A DNA stretch of 64,000 nucleotides from Nitrospirota bacterium. GTDB taxonomy: Bacteria; Nitrospirota; Thermodesulfovibrionia; Thermodesulfovibrionales; UBA6898. The position numbers and the translations under genes are program-made. The stretch is taken from NCBI GenBank assembly GCA_016235245.1, contig JACRLO010000015.1:1-64000 (forward strand), written 5' to 3'. Positions 43,701 to 52,063 of this stretch are shown here, piece after piece. Under the pieces are notes generated by a model. That model searched no databases and was not told where the DNA came from. It worked only from the letters and a program-made list of their open reading frames with translations. The stretch's first letter is position 1. The number at the start of each line of letters is the position of its first letter.

Positions 43701-44893
43701 TCCCGCTCATCGCCCGTGACAAGGTCATCGGTCTGATCTGGGTGGACAATTATTTTAACCGTAAAGCGGTTACCGACGAGGACATGCAATTCCTCGCAAG
43801 TTTTTCAAACCAGATTGCGTCTGCCATTGAGAGTGCGCGCCTGTATGAGCAGATGACCATGGCTGAGCAGCAGCTCGAGAATATCTTTGAATCCATGTCT
43901 GACATGGTCTATTTTAACAGCAGCGACTATGTCGTAAAGAGGGTGAACAAGGCAGTCATAAACAGACTCGGACTTTCTTCAGAGCAGATACTCGGCAAAA
44001 AATGCTACGAACTGTTTCATGGGACAAGCGAGCCTCTGGGGAAGTGCCCCCATCACAAGACCGTCAACACCATGAAGGCCTACGTTGAAGAGCTCGATGA
44101 GCCCCATCTGGGCGGCACATTCCTCACCTCAAGTTCTCCGATATTTGATACGAGCGGAGAGTTTATCGGCTCTGTGCATGTCGTCCGTGATATTACCGAA
44201 CTGAAGCAGCTGCAGGAAAAAGTGGGTATGTCCGAAAAAATGGCTGCGCTGGGCGAAGTTGCTGCCAAAGTTGCCCATGAGATCAGGAATCCGCTTGTTT
44301 CCGTCGGCGGGTTTGCAAAGCGTCTTGAGAAGAAGCTTGACGGGAATCTCAAAGAGTATGCCGGGATCATTGTAAAAGAAGTATCCCGGCTTGAAGGCAT
44401 TCTCAGGGAGATCCTCGGTTTTGTAAAAGAGGTGAGGCTTGCCCGTGAGCTGGTGGGCATGAACGATATTGTTGATGATATTATTCAGCTTATGCAGTCT
44501 GATATGAGTGAGCGCGGGATCAGCCTGCAGAGGGAATACCAGGCTGTGCCTGAGATATTTATTGATCCCAACAGGATAAAAGAAGCGATTGTGAACATTA
44601 TCACCAATGCAATGCAGGCCCTTCAGGGCACGGGTACGATTACGGTGAGAACCTACGTTAGAGAGGGCAGCGTAGTCCTTGAGGTTCGCGATACAGGAAA
44701 GGGTATTCCTGCGGCAGAGATTAACTCTATTTTCAACCCTTTCTTTACAACCAAATCGTCCGGCACGGGCCTCGGACTGGCGATAACACACCGGATTATA
44801 CAGGAGCATGACGGACAAATTGAGGTCGAGAGCGAAGTTGATAAAGGCACAGTCTTCAGAATATCTATACCGATAAAGGAGAAACAAACATGA
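40700..44893 (+). CDS. Large membrane sensor histidine kinase: HAMP, three GAF, three PAS, HisKA, HATPase
   Basis: This is a 1397-residue kinase. TM1 is at about 8-28 and TM2 at about 179-199, flanking a helical periplasmic sensor. Then come HAMP (about 197-250), GAF1 (265-415), GAF2 (430-585), PAS1 (596-705, with CPHCAAK), PAS2 (722-838), GAF3 (855-1045) and PAS3 (1060-1168, with KKCYELFHG and GKCPHH). HisKA has His1193 in KVAHEIRNP. HATPase spans about 1290-1392 with NIITNAMQAL, DTGKGIPAAE and GTGLGLAIT. All catalytic boxes are present. The gene overlaps glgA and the next receiver gene by 4 bp each, so it is translationally coupled to both. The PAS Cys pairs could hold redox cofactors. Confidence 0.93.
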   Translation: MTLRTRITFMLSVFLILIAILGTGTILIFENLSRHMGTLSVASAESKLISDLERNISDFVEDVRDWGITGEARFRRQFTNRLSDVYRNLGVLSVQSGHKADIDILSEKFYVVLGYARIIMDKRDPAGDHEVAVLIRKIESLTLEIVSAIDTIQESSVKAVSNVALSGEKTRRRMITYHLSLIGLTSIISFILIISIRRAIASPFNELLKATEKISAGDLSYRIRMERSDEFGVVAARFDDMVTDLEASSRKLGRKLNETELLLDIARIAGSTLDRKTAFVEMAGILAGKLNYGICSIYMRHVERKAFLLDASNDPAEGEKRFRISTENRLFQKIISSLEPVIFKAGDFSVDGEDLFGEKGESGLAMPITRENSCVGMIVIRNRQEHVFSDDEISTLRIVSHTIGSVFRNSELYDAARNQILKMTVLFDLSRAITSLLDSGQLLKKITEEMSRLVSSRGCIIRLLEENKLKIRASYGLQKELEPQLELSLGEGIAGWVAQHNESMLVEDTKNIAANMKTPGIDIKTVICVPLIVGQTVIGTLSLYDKLDSQGKPIPFAADDLNTVEGFASISSIAIEKARIYETEISRQKQALDEKKRLNILFDSVQGGIITLDRNFMITSANKFVEEWMGLSNPDLIGKDSLAIFHDRIGICPHCAAKATFETGEINTITQSRGVNYAELTAYPIMNEQGEIAEAVVFILDITERILYQEETLSLYREVIQTKDYLESIIDNSADAIVTSDLAGIVTSWNLGAERTFGFVEHEVKGKFLPFVPDFLLEKEKEHIDRLKKGEVLKDIETLRKKMDGSIIEVSLTLSPIKDAAGEVIGICGISRDISEKKRVEKELIRRNQEMSRLFFISAAMRSTLELDKLLRMVLTAVTMSDGMGFNRAILFLVDDEREVLKGVMGVGPATPEEAWKVWDDLSLRHKTLDNIMQDIISNPVHRDSFLERLTVGIELSLNENTILTKSVKEKLPFNVLDVRQEALSDAVLIQQLGTQAYAVVPLIARDKVIGLIWVDNYFNRKAVTDEDMQFLASFSNQIASAIESARLYEQMTMAEQQLENIFESMSDMVYFNSSDYVVKRVNKAVINRLGLSSEQILGKKCYELFHGTSEPLGKCPHHKTVNTMKAYVEELDEPHLGGTFLTSSSPIFDTSGEFIGSVHVVRDITELKQLQEKVGMSEKMAALGEVAAKVAHEIRNPLVSVGGFAKRLEKKLDGNLKEYAGIIVKEVSRLEGILREILGFVKEVRLARELVGMNDIVDDIIQLMQSDMSERGISLQREYQAVPEIFIDPNRIKEAIVNIITNAMQALQGTGTITVRTYVREGSVVLEVRDTGKGIPAAEINSIFNPFFTTKSSGTGLGLAITHRIIQEHDGQIEVESEVDKGTVFRISIPIKEKQT

Positions 44894-45240
44894 AAATTCT
44901 CATTGTTGATGATGACCTGAGCATCCTTAGGCTCTACCAGGAAGAGCTGGAAGAGGAGGGATATCAGATTGTTACTGCAGCAACCGGCAAGGAGGGGCTG
45001 TCAAAGTTCGAAGCCGAAGACTTTGATCTGGTGTCGCTGGACATTCATCTCCCTGATATTGACGGCATCAAGCTGCTCAGACAAATGAAAGAGAAGAAAC
45101 CGAGAATGCCGATTATTATGTCGACGGCCTATGACTACCGCGATGATTTTTCGGTCTGGGCGTCAGAAGCATATCTCGTGAAGTCTGCTGACCTTAGCGA
45201 GATGAAGGCAACGATCAAGAAACTTGCAGGAAAGGAATAA
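44890..45240 (+). CDS. Single-domain response regulator
   Basis: This 116-residue protein contains a receiver domain only. It shows the acidic pair in LIVDDDLSI, phospho-Asp in LVSLDIHLP, Thr in IIMSTAYDY and a Lys in VKSADLSE. No output domain follows. The ATG overlaps the stop of the large kinase by 4 bp, so the two are a cognate pair; the phosphoryl group could pass to a further protein or act by protein binding. The methyltransferase gene follows 5 bp later. Confidence 0.9.
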   Translation: MKILIVDDDLSILRLYQEELEEEGYQIVTAATGKEGLSKFEAEDFDLVSLDIHLPDIDGIKLLRQMKEKKPRMPIIMSTAYDYRDDFSVWASEAYLVKSADLSEMKATIKKLAGKE

Positions 45241-45245
45241 CGTCA

Positions 45246-46442
45246 TTGATTTTAAGACCAACACTGCCGGCATACGGCGGATACACCATAGCGAGGGAAG
45301 AGAAGGTCATTCTGATCAAAGGAGCTGTCCCGGGTGAACTCGTTGACGTGAATATTGATGAAAGAAAACGTGACTATATGCTTGCGACGGTCACCCAGGT
45401 AATAGAACCGTCAGAGTTCAGAGTCGAGCCGAACTGCCCTGTCTTTGGTATCTGTGGCGGGTGTCATCTGCAGTTTATCGCCTATGAGAAACAGGTGGGC
45501 ATGAAAGAGGAGGTCCTGGTAGATTCACTGACAAGACTTGGTGGCATCGAGGTTCAGCTTTCGCCGTCACTGACCGGTGAGCAGTGGCATTACCGCCATA
45601 GAGCCCAATTCAAAGTTTCCCGGGAGGGGACGATCGGTTTCTTCAGGGAGTCGTCGAGAGATGTGGTAGTATTTGATTCCTGTCCCCTCATGATCGGTCG
45701 CATCAACGAACTGCTTCAGCGGATCAGGGAGAATAATCTTGCTTCCGGCCTCAAAGAGATTCATCTTTCGGTAGGGGATTCTGCCGCTGTCCTGCTGAAG
45801 GGAGACCTGGCAGACGTTGAACGGACCGAAGCCTTCAGGGAAGCAGGAATTGCGAGCATCGCGGTTAACAACAGCCTTATTGAAGGCTCCGGCACGGTTG
45901 CGTTTGATTTGAACGGCTTGAACTATACGTTATCTCCGTGGACTTTTTTCCAGGCGCACTGGAGCCTTAACCTGAAAGTGGCTGAGTATATTACGGGGCT
46001 GACTGCTCCGCTGGAAGTGAAAAAAGTGCTGGACCTGTATGCCGGAGCAGGAAACTTTTCGCTGCCCCTCTCCCGGTATGCAGAAGAGGTAGTGCTGGTA
46101 GAGGAGAACCCTTTTGCGGTTGAAGACGGAACCCGGAACCTGAAACTCAATGCGCTGAAGAACTGTAAATTCGTAAAATCCTCGGCTGAAAAATACCGGA
46201 TTCAGAAAAAATTTGATTTGATCATACTTGATCCTCCGCGGCCCGGCCTGACATCTGAAGTTGTAAAAAAAATACTTGAGACTCCGGCAGATACCATCGT
46301 CTATATTTCTTGCAATCCTTCAACGCTTGCAAGGGATTTGAAAAAGCTGAAAGTAGCGTATGAAATTCAGTCCGTGCAGATGATCGATTTTTTCCCGAAT
46401 ACCTTTCATATAGAGGCTGCAGCCTTTTTAAGGCGAAAATGA
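45246..46442 (+). CDS. 23S rRNA (uracil-5-)-methyltransferase, RlmD/TrmA family
   Basis: This SAM-dependent RNA m5U methyltransferase has 398 residues and starts at TTG 45246 after AAGGAATAA. It has a TRAM-like N-terminus (GGYTIAREEKVILIKGAVPGE), the [4Fe-4S] motif CPVFGICGGCHLQ plus a later Cys in FDSCPLM. The SAM region is DLYAGAGNFSLPL, followed by the DPPRPG loop and the catalytic Cys in YISCNPSTLARDL. The FeS ligands favour the RlmC/RlmD type over TrmA. It completes the galT-glgA-kinase-regulator run; this is probably hitch-hiking rather than a functional link. Confidence 0.88.
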   Translation: MILRPTLPAYGGYTIAREEKVILIKGAVPGELVDVNIDERKRDYMLATVTQVIEPSEFRVEPNCPVFGICGGCHLQFIAYEKQVGMKEEVLVDSLTRLGGIEVQLSPSLTGEQWHYRHRAQFKVSREGTIGFFRESSRDVVVFDSCPLMIGRINELLQRIRENNLASGLKEIHLSVGDSAAVLLKGDLADVERTEAFREAGIASIAVNNSLIEGSGTVAFDLNGLNYTLSPWTFFQAHWSLNLKVAEYITGLTAPLEVKKVLDLYAGAGNFSLPLSRYAEEVVLVEENPFAVEDGTRNLKLNALKNCKFVKSSAEKYRIQKKFDLIILDPPRPGLTSEVVKKILETPADTIVYISCNPSTLARDLKKLKVAYEIQSVQMIDFFPNTFHIEAAAFLRRK

Positions 46443-46489
46443 AGTAGTGCCCTGTTCATAATCGACATGCGGAAGGAGTTGCCATCAGC

Positions 46490-46975
46490 GTGATAAATGA
46501 ACCAGCCGGTCTTGAAGAAATCCGGGAGGTGGTCCTCGCTGTTAATGATCTTGCTGCACAGGCTCACAAAGAGCTTTATGCTTTTGAGGCCAGCCGCTAT
46601 CGTATAAGCGGGACGGATCTTTTTGCTTCGCTCCTTTCCGTTTTCGAAAAAGGCGCTGACCGTCTCCATATCGTAGCGGATTGGGAGAATCTCCTCAGGA
46701 TTGCTCTCTGGTCACCCGGGAAGCCTCCCCTGTTCGATGTCTTAAGCCTGCTGAAAAAGTCCGGCGCTGCGGAGGCGGAACTGCAGCCCTTCGGGAAGGC
46801 GGAAATCAGCGACCTTCTCCCCTGGCTCTATTACGGCCGGAAATTTGATATTCTGCGGCGTCTCTGCCATGCAGCCAGGTCAAAGGCTGAAGCTAAGGCC
46901 AACAGAAAAGGGATGCACGTTTACTGTCATCTCGTTTCGGATGAAAGCCGGTGCATCATCGCCAGCAGTCTTTGA
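46490..46975 (+). CDS. Hypothetical protein, 161 residues
   Basis: I do not recognise this protein. The chosen start is GTG 46490, preceded by GGAAGGAG 14 nt upstream. It has no signal peptide or membrane segment. The sequence is helix-rich and includes DLFASLLSVFEKGADRLHIVADW, LLRIALWSPGKPPLFDVL and a basic tract RSKAEAKANRKGMHVY. It is located 47 bp after the rRNA methyltransferase and 95 bp before the receiver-GGDEF gene. Codon usage looks like its neighbours, so it is probably real. Confidence 0.6.
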   Translation: MINEPAGLEEIREVVLAVNDLAAQAHKELYAFEASRYRISGTDLFASLLSVFEKGADRLHIVADWENLLRIALWSPGKPPLFDVLSLLKKSGAAEAELQPFGKAEISDLLPWLYYGRKFDILRRLCHAARSKAEAKANRKGMHVYCHLVSDESRCIIASSL

Positions 46976-47070
46976 AGATGTTGACAAGCCCCGTGCGGGC
47001 TGCCAAAAGAGCTTGAATATCTTTTTTTCAATTGTTATGCTTAAACGGACTCAGGGGAGGATCTCTATCG

Positions 47071-48027
47071 GTGGCAAAAGCAAAAGTCTTACTTGTTGAA
47101 GATGATCCCATACAGGCCTCAGCCACAAAGGATATCCTCCTGAAGGTAGGATATGAGGTTCTTTGGGCCGAAGACGGGATCAATGCCATTAAGCTGGTGA
47201 AGTCGGAAAAACCTGACATCATTCTTCTGGATGTGATTCTGCCCGGTATGGACGGCTATGAGGTCTGCCGGTGGCTGAAGCTTGATGAAAGCAGTAAAGG
47301 TATACCGGTAATTATGCTTACGGTCAAGAAGGAGCTTTCTGACAAGATCTCCGGGCTGCAGATCGGCGCTGACGATTACCTTCCCAAGCCATACAACGAG
47401 CTTGAACTCAATGCCCGCATTTATGCCTCACTCAGGACAAAGGCGCTTCAGGATGAGCTGAAACTGAAGAATAAACAGCTCGAGGACCTGCTTGACCGGG
47501 TCAATTACATGGCGATCACGGACGCACTTACCGGTCTGTACAACAGACGGCGTTTTCGCGATGTGCTGGTCAGCGAATTTGAACGCGCGAAACGGTATGG
47601 CACGCCGTTTTCGCTTATCATGCTGGACATCGATCATTTCAAGAAGATCAATGACACGTTTGGCCATGATGTGGGAGACGCGGTGTTAAAAGAAGTCTCG
47701 GGCATACTGCTGAAGAGCATCAGGGACATTGATACTGCATCCCGTTATGGCGGCGAGGAGTTTATGGTCATTCTTCCGAATACGGATAAAGTTAATGCCC
47801 GGGTTGTTGCCGAACGGATGCGGCAGGAGATAGAGCGTCATGATTTTGCCGAACTGGACCGAAAGATTTCTGTAAGCATCGGTATTTCAGGAATGCCTGA
47901 TGCCAAGGTCGAGCATGAAGACAGACTGATCCGCTGTGCAGACTTTGCCATGTACCGCGCAAAGCAGCTCGGCAGAAACCGAACGGTTACTGCCGAGGCT
48001 CTTGAACTTGAATACGTAAAAGAATAG
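47071..48027 (+). CDS. Receiver-GGDEF diguanylate cyclase (PleD-like)
   Basis: This product makes c-di-GMP under control of phosphorylation. From GTG 47071, which has a GGAGG ribosome binding site, it has 318 residues. The receiver shows VEDD, phospho-Asp in IILLDVILPGMDG and Lys in YLPKPYNE. A short coiled coil follows, then GGDEF with TDALTGLYNRRRF, DIDHFKKINDTFGH and the active-site RYGGEEF. The product-inhibition site RDID lies 5 residues before GGEEF, so feedback inhibition is expected. The start at 47032 in frame is less likely. No cognate kinase is adjacent. Confidence 0.92.
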   Translation: MAKAKVLLVEDDPIQASATKDILLKVGYEVLWAEDGINAIKLVKSEKPDIILLDVILPGMDGYEVCRWLKLDESSKGIPVIMLTVKKELSDKISGLQIGADDYLPKPYNELELNARIYASLRTKALQDELKLKNKQLEDLLDRVNYMAITDALTGLYNRRRFRDVLVSEFERAKRYGTPFSLIMLDIDHFKKINDTFGHDVGDAVLKEVSGILLKSIRDIDTASRYGGEEFMVILPNTDKVNARVVAERMRQEIERHDFAELDRKISVSIGISGMPDAKVEHEDRLIRCADFAMYRAKQLGRNRTVTAEALELEYVKE

Positions 48028-48121
48028 CTCTTCCGGTATTGTCTTTTGTTGTTTTAACCCCGCCTGTGTTTAATACGTAAATTCAGATGCGATATACGGC
48101 TCGTCAGGGAGGAAGAGGCTT

Positions 48122-50053
48122 GTGAAAAAAGGAATATATATCGAAAATACGCCGCTTGAAAAGGCTCTGCAGATTTGGCAGGATACACTGTCTGACCATA
48201 GTGCAGGACCGCTGCCTGACGAAACAGTCCCTGTTCACGAAGCTCTCGGACGGCTGACTGCCGAGGCTGTTTTTGCCCTGGTTTCTTCCCCTTTTTATCA
48301 TTCTTCTGCAATGGACGGATTTGCCGTAAGATTCAGCGATACGTTTGGAGCGTCCGAAACTGAACCGAAAAGCCTTTTTATACCGGACGATGCAAGGTAT
48401 GTCGATACCGGAGACCCGATTCCCGAGGGTTTCAATGCTGTCATCATGATCGAAGAAGTGAACCGTATTATGAAGGACGGTCGGGATTCGATCGAGGTCA
48501 TCAGTCCGACAACCCCCTGGCAGCATGTCAGGGTGATTGGCGAAGACATCGTAATTACCGAACTTATCCTCACCGACGGCCACCGGATTCGACCTATTGA
48601 CATCGGCGCAATGCTGTCGGGTGGCCATACGGAGGTCAAGGTCCGAAGAAGGCCGAAGGTAGCTGTTATTCCGACAGGGTCAGAGCTTGTTGAGCCGGGT
48701 GAGCCTCTTAAAAAGGGTAATATTATTGAATTTAATTCCCGCATACTGTCATCGCTGGTCGAGGAGTGGGGAGGTAAACCGATTCGGTTCGGTCCGGTTG
48801 CTGATGATATTGACCAGATAACGGAAACGCTCAGAAAAGCCTGTGAGCTCTATGACGTTATTGTGATTAATGCCGGTTCCTCTGCTGGCTCAGAGGATTT
48901 TACCGCACGTGCCATCTCATCACTTGGCACGGTTCTTCTGCATGGTGTCAACATAAAACCGGGCAAGCCTGTTATCCTGGGCTGGGTTATGGGCAAACCC
49001 GTAATCGGCCTGCCTGGATATCCGGTTGCCGCATATCTGACATTCAATCTGTTCGGCAAAATAGTCATCCATGCCTTGCAGGGTATAGACGTACCGACAA
49101 TCGAGGTGATGAAGGCAAAGCTGTCGCGGCAGGTCTCCTCTTCGCTCGGCCAGGAAGAATTCCTCAGGGTAAAGCTCGGCCGGGTAGGTGAGAACCTCAT
49201 TGCAACACCGGTAAGCAGGGGTGCGGGTATTCTGATGTCTCTGGTTCGGGCTGACGGCTTTGTGAGGATTCCTGCCATGTCTGAAGGATGCGGCGCAGGG
49301 ACTGAAGTAGTCGTCGAGATGCTGCGGGGAAAGGATGAGATCGACAATACCATCGTATGCATCGGCAGTCACGACAATGCCCTTGATCTGCTTTCAAATC
49401 AGCTTAGGAAGGCGTATCCCAAATTTTCACTTTCGTCCGCTCATGTGGGCTCCATGGGAGGTCTTATAGCGCTGAAGAAAGGGGAGGCCCATATTGCCGG
49501 TACGCACATGCTTGATGAGACAACGGGGCAATATAATGTTTCTTTTTTGCAGAAGTATCTGAAGGACAATAAAATGCTCCTTATCAATCTTGTGTACAGG
49601 GAGCAGGGCTTCATGGTAATAAGGGGCAATCCTAAGAATATCAGAGATTTTGGCGACCTCTTGCGGGACGATGTCTGTTTTATCAACCGGCAGGGAGGGT
49701 CCGGCACCCGACTTCTGACAGACAAGCATCTGAAAGAAAAGGGAATTTCTCCGGGGCTGATAAAGGGGTATGACCGTGAGGAATATACGCATATGGGAGT
49801 CGCATCTGCAGTCCTTACCGGCATTGCTGACACCGGCATGGGCATACTGGCTGCTGCCAATGCGCTGGGGCTGGATTTCATACCCGTTGCAAAGGAGCGA
49901 TACGATCTGGCTATTCCAAAGGACTTTGTCCCGATGGAGCAGATAACTGCGATGCTCGATATTATCAGAAACGATACGGCATTCAGGGTGTCGGTCGAAA
50001 AGCTCGGGGGATATGACGTCTCGGATATGGGAACAATAATGTATGAGTCTTAG
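48122..50053 (+). CDS. MoeA-type molybdopterin molybdenumtransferase fused to a PBP-like domain
   Basis: This 643-residue fusion starts at GTG 48122 after AGGGAGGAAGAGG. The MoeA part (about 1-405) has SSAMDGFAVR, the VIGEDI loop, IPTGSELVEPGEP, INAGSSAGSEDF and IKPGKPVILGWVMGKPVIGLPGYPV-type active-site sequence. It inserts Mo or W into pterin. Residues about 415-635 form a COG1910-type periplasmic-binding-protein-like domain with AGTHMLDETTGQYN, NRQGGSGTRLL and DTGMGILAAANALG. That domain may sense molybdate, tungstate or a small ligand. The following ASKHA gene overlaps by 11 bp. An AOR-type W/Mo enzyme is encoded elsewhere in the window. Confidence 0.88.
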   Translation: MKKGIYIENTPLEKALQIWQDTLSDHSAGPLPDETVPVHEALGRLTAEAVFALVSSPFYHSSAMDGFAVRFSDTFGASETEPKSLFIPDDARYVDTGDPIPEGFNAVIMIEEVNRIMKDGRDSIEVISPTTPWQHVRVIGEDIVITELILTDGHRIRPIDIGAMLSGGHTEVKVRRRPKVAVIPTGSELVEPGEPLKKGNIIEFNSRILSSLVEEWGGKPIRFGPVADDIDQITETLRKACELYDVIVINAGSSAGSEDFTARAISSLGTVLLHGVNIKPGKPVILGWVMGKPVIGLPGYPVAAYLTFNLFGKIVIHALQGIDVPTIEVMKAKLSRQVSSSLGQEEFLRVKLGRVGENLIATPVSRGAGILMSLVRADGFVRIPAMSEGCGAGTEVVVEMLRGKDEIDNTIVCIGSHDNALDLLSNQLRKAYPKFSLSSAHVGSMGGLIALKKGEAHIAGTHMLDETTGQYNVSFLQKYLKDNKMLLINLVYREQGFMVIRGNPKNIRDFGDLLRDDVCFINRQGGSGTRLLTDKHLKEKGISPGLIKGYDREEYTHMGVASAVLTGIADTGMGILAAANALGLDFIPVAKERYDLAIPKDFVPMEQITAMLDIIRNDTAFRVSVEKLGGYDVSDMGTIMYES

Positions 50054-51539
50054 GCCGCTTGCGTTTGCCCTTGCCCTTGAGCTTCAGCGTCCCTCACCTG
50101 AAGATAAGGCTGCCGATGCCGAGCGGCTGATAGAGGCGCTTGCTAGATTGGGACTCTCCCCTGTATCTATCCCTCTTCCTGTTCTCCGAAGACTTCCTGA
50201 AAAACTAAGGGAAAACGATTTTTCCGTGACGGTAGTAATGGGACGCGACGGTTACGGGTACAGGGTAATTGATATTAACCCGGGGAAAATATACGGCATT
50301 GCGCTTGATCTTGGAACCACTACGCTGGAATGTGCACTCTTTGAGCTGGACACGCAAAAAAGGATTGATGTATCAGAAAGAGAGAACCCTCAGATAGGTT
50401 TTGGAGCAGATGTGCTGACCCGTGTTCAGATGGCAATGACAGGGAAAGGCGCAGACCTGACTGCATTATTGAGAGACGGCGTAAACAGCCTTATTCTGGA
50501 CATTTGTACGAAGCAGGGCATTCAGAGAAGAGATGTTTATGCAATGACCGTTGCCGGAAACACCATTATGTCCCATTTCTTTCTCGGACTTGACGTGAGG
50601 AACATCCCCATTACGCCCAATACACCTGCCAATAGCAGCGCCATTTTTTGTTCGTCAGGTGAAATCAACATTATGATTCATCCCGATGCAATGGTCTACA
50701 TCCTTCCCAATGCGGGCAGTTATGTCGGTGGTGATATCATAAGCGGCATACTATATACGGAACTCCATGAACAGGAAGACCCTGTCCTTTTTATGGACGT
50801 CGGCACAAATGTGGAGATTACGCTCGGCTGCAGAGACTGGATCATGGTCGGCGCCGGAGCGGCCGGTCCGGCGCTTGAAGGCGGGGTGGCTGATATGGGG
50901 AAGAAGGCAGAGAGTGGTACGATCAACCGTGTGGAGATAGATCGTGCTTCCCAAACACCGAAACTGTCCGTTATCGGCGGCGGAGTTCCGGAGGGCATTT
51001 GCGGATCAGGGCTTATAGACCTCGTTTCCGAACTCTACGCCTCAGGAATTATTGATCAGGCCGGCAAGTTCAACAGGGCGGGAAAAGGAGTTGTTATCAA
51101 GGACGGGGTGCCGGCCTATCGGCTGTATAAGTCGCCGGAGCGGGAGCTGACTTTTACCCAGCACGAGCTTCAGAATTTTCTTCGATCCAAAGCTGCCCTG
51201 TTCGCTTTTCTGTATGTGTTCCTCAGACTGGTCGGCATGCGGATCGGTGATATCGGGAAGATCTATATTTCCGGTGCCCTGGGATGCGGCATTAATATCG
51301 AAAGTGCGGTGAATATCGGCATGCTCCCTGATATTCAGAGGGATAACATTGCGCTTATTGGCAATTCCTCACTGAAAGGTGCTTCCATGATTCTCATTGA
51401 CAGTTCGAAGATAGAAGCGATTGAACAGATCCGGTCCCTGATAACCTATCGGGAGATGAGTGAGGACCCGGACCTTCTGAATGTGTTGCAGGGTGCACTC
51501 TTTATCCCTCATACGAATCCGGAGATGCTCAGGGTATAG
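50043..51539 (+). CDS. RACo-like ASKHA ATPase (DUF4445) lacking the ferredoxin domain
   Basis: Reductive activators of corrinoid proteins use a [2Fe-2S] domain, linker and ASKHA-type ATPase domain to reactivate Co(II) corrinoids. This 498-residue protein begins directly at the linker (LRPLAFALALELQRPSPEDKAADAERL). It then has the ATPase motifs IALDLGTTTLECALF, MTVAGNTIMSHFFLG, VLFMDVGTNVEITLG, GAGAAGPALEGG and GLIDLVSELYASGIID. There is no N-terminal CxxxxCxxC ferredoxin domain. It overlaps the MoeA-PBP gene by 11 bp. The partner enzyme is unknown; no corrinoid protein or methyltransferase is nearby. Confidence 0.85.
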   Translation: MSLRPLAFALALELQRPSPEDKAADAERLIEALARLGLSPVSIPLPVLRRLPEKLRENDFSVTVVMGRDGYGYRVIDINPGKIYGIALDLGTTTLECALFELDTQKRIDVSERENPQIGFGADVLTRVQMAMTGKGADLTALLRDGVNSLILDICTKQGIQRRDVYAMTVAGNTIMSHFFLGLDVRNIPITPNTPANSSAIFCSSGEINIMIHPDAMVYILPNAGSYVGGDIISGILYTELHEQEDPVLFMDVGTNVEITLGCRDWIMVGAGAAGPALEGGVADMGKKAESGTINRVEIDRASQTPKLSVIGGGVPEGICGSGLIDLVSELYASGIIDQAGKFNRAGKGVVIKDGVPAYRLYKSPERELTFTQHELQNFLRSKAALFAFLYVFLRLVGMRIGDIGKIYISGALGCGINIESAVNIGMLPDIQRDNIALIGNSSLKGASMILIDSSKIEAIEQIRSLITYREMSEDPDLLNVLQGALFIPHTNPEMLRV

Positions 51540-52062
51540 GATAGACTTTATTTCTGATTTCAATCTGCTGTACGTAGTGTCTGAATTCGTGCTCAAAGTG
51601 ACTGCTGAAGATGCCTTTTTCCAACTGCTCTTTGATCCTTTTTATCTGCCAAAACCTTACCTCGTCGATTTCGGTTCTATTGAAACGGATTTCTTCATCG
51701 CAGCTGCAGCTGAATGTGCTTACCCGTTCAGACTCGCGATGATTCCTGAAGAGATACCGGTAGAGGAACTGTAGATCGTGCGGCACGATGCCAAGTTCTT
51801 CCCTCATTTCGCGCACTGCGGCAGCATGGATCTCCTCACCGGGATTGACATGTCCTCCGACCGACGTATCCCATCTGCCTGGAGCGATATCCTTGTTCAT
51901 CGAGCGTTTTTGAAGCAGCAGGTCTCCCTGCCTGTTAAAGACCATAACATGGACTACGCGGTGAATAAGGGAGGGATCGCGATGCACTTCTGAGCGCGTT
52001 GCAAGACCAATTACCCGGTCGTTCGTATCAAGAACTTCGAAGATCTCCTCATCTGAAGTCAT
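51529..52062 (-). CDS. Nudix hydrolase (IDI-like)
   Basis: This 177-residue Nudix protein has the box GGHVNPGEEIHAAAVREMREELGI, which matches G-x5-E-x7-REUXEEXGU. The N-terminal EIFEVLDTNDRVIGLATRSEVHRD and LLLQKRSMNKDIAPGRWDTS are typical of the isopentenyl-diphosphate-isomerase-like Nudix group. These act on nucleoside or other diphosphates; the precise substrate is unclear. Its stop overlaps the convergent ASKHA gene by 11 bp, and the receiver-PilZ gene begins 1 bp upstream. Confidence 0.87.
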   Translation of the reverse strand: MTSDEEIFEVLDTNDRVIGLATRSEVHRDPSLIHRVVHVMVFNRQGDLLLQKRSMNKDIAPGRWDTSVGGHVNPGEEIHAAAVREMREELGIVPHDLQFLYRYLFRNHRESERVSTFSCSCDEEIRFNRTEIDEVRFWQIKRIKEQLEKGIFSSHFEHEFRHYVQQIEIRNKVYPIP

Positions 52063-52063
52063 A

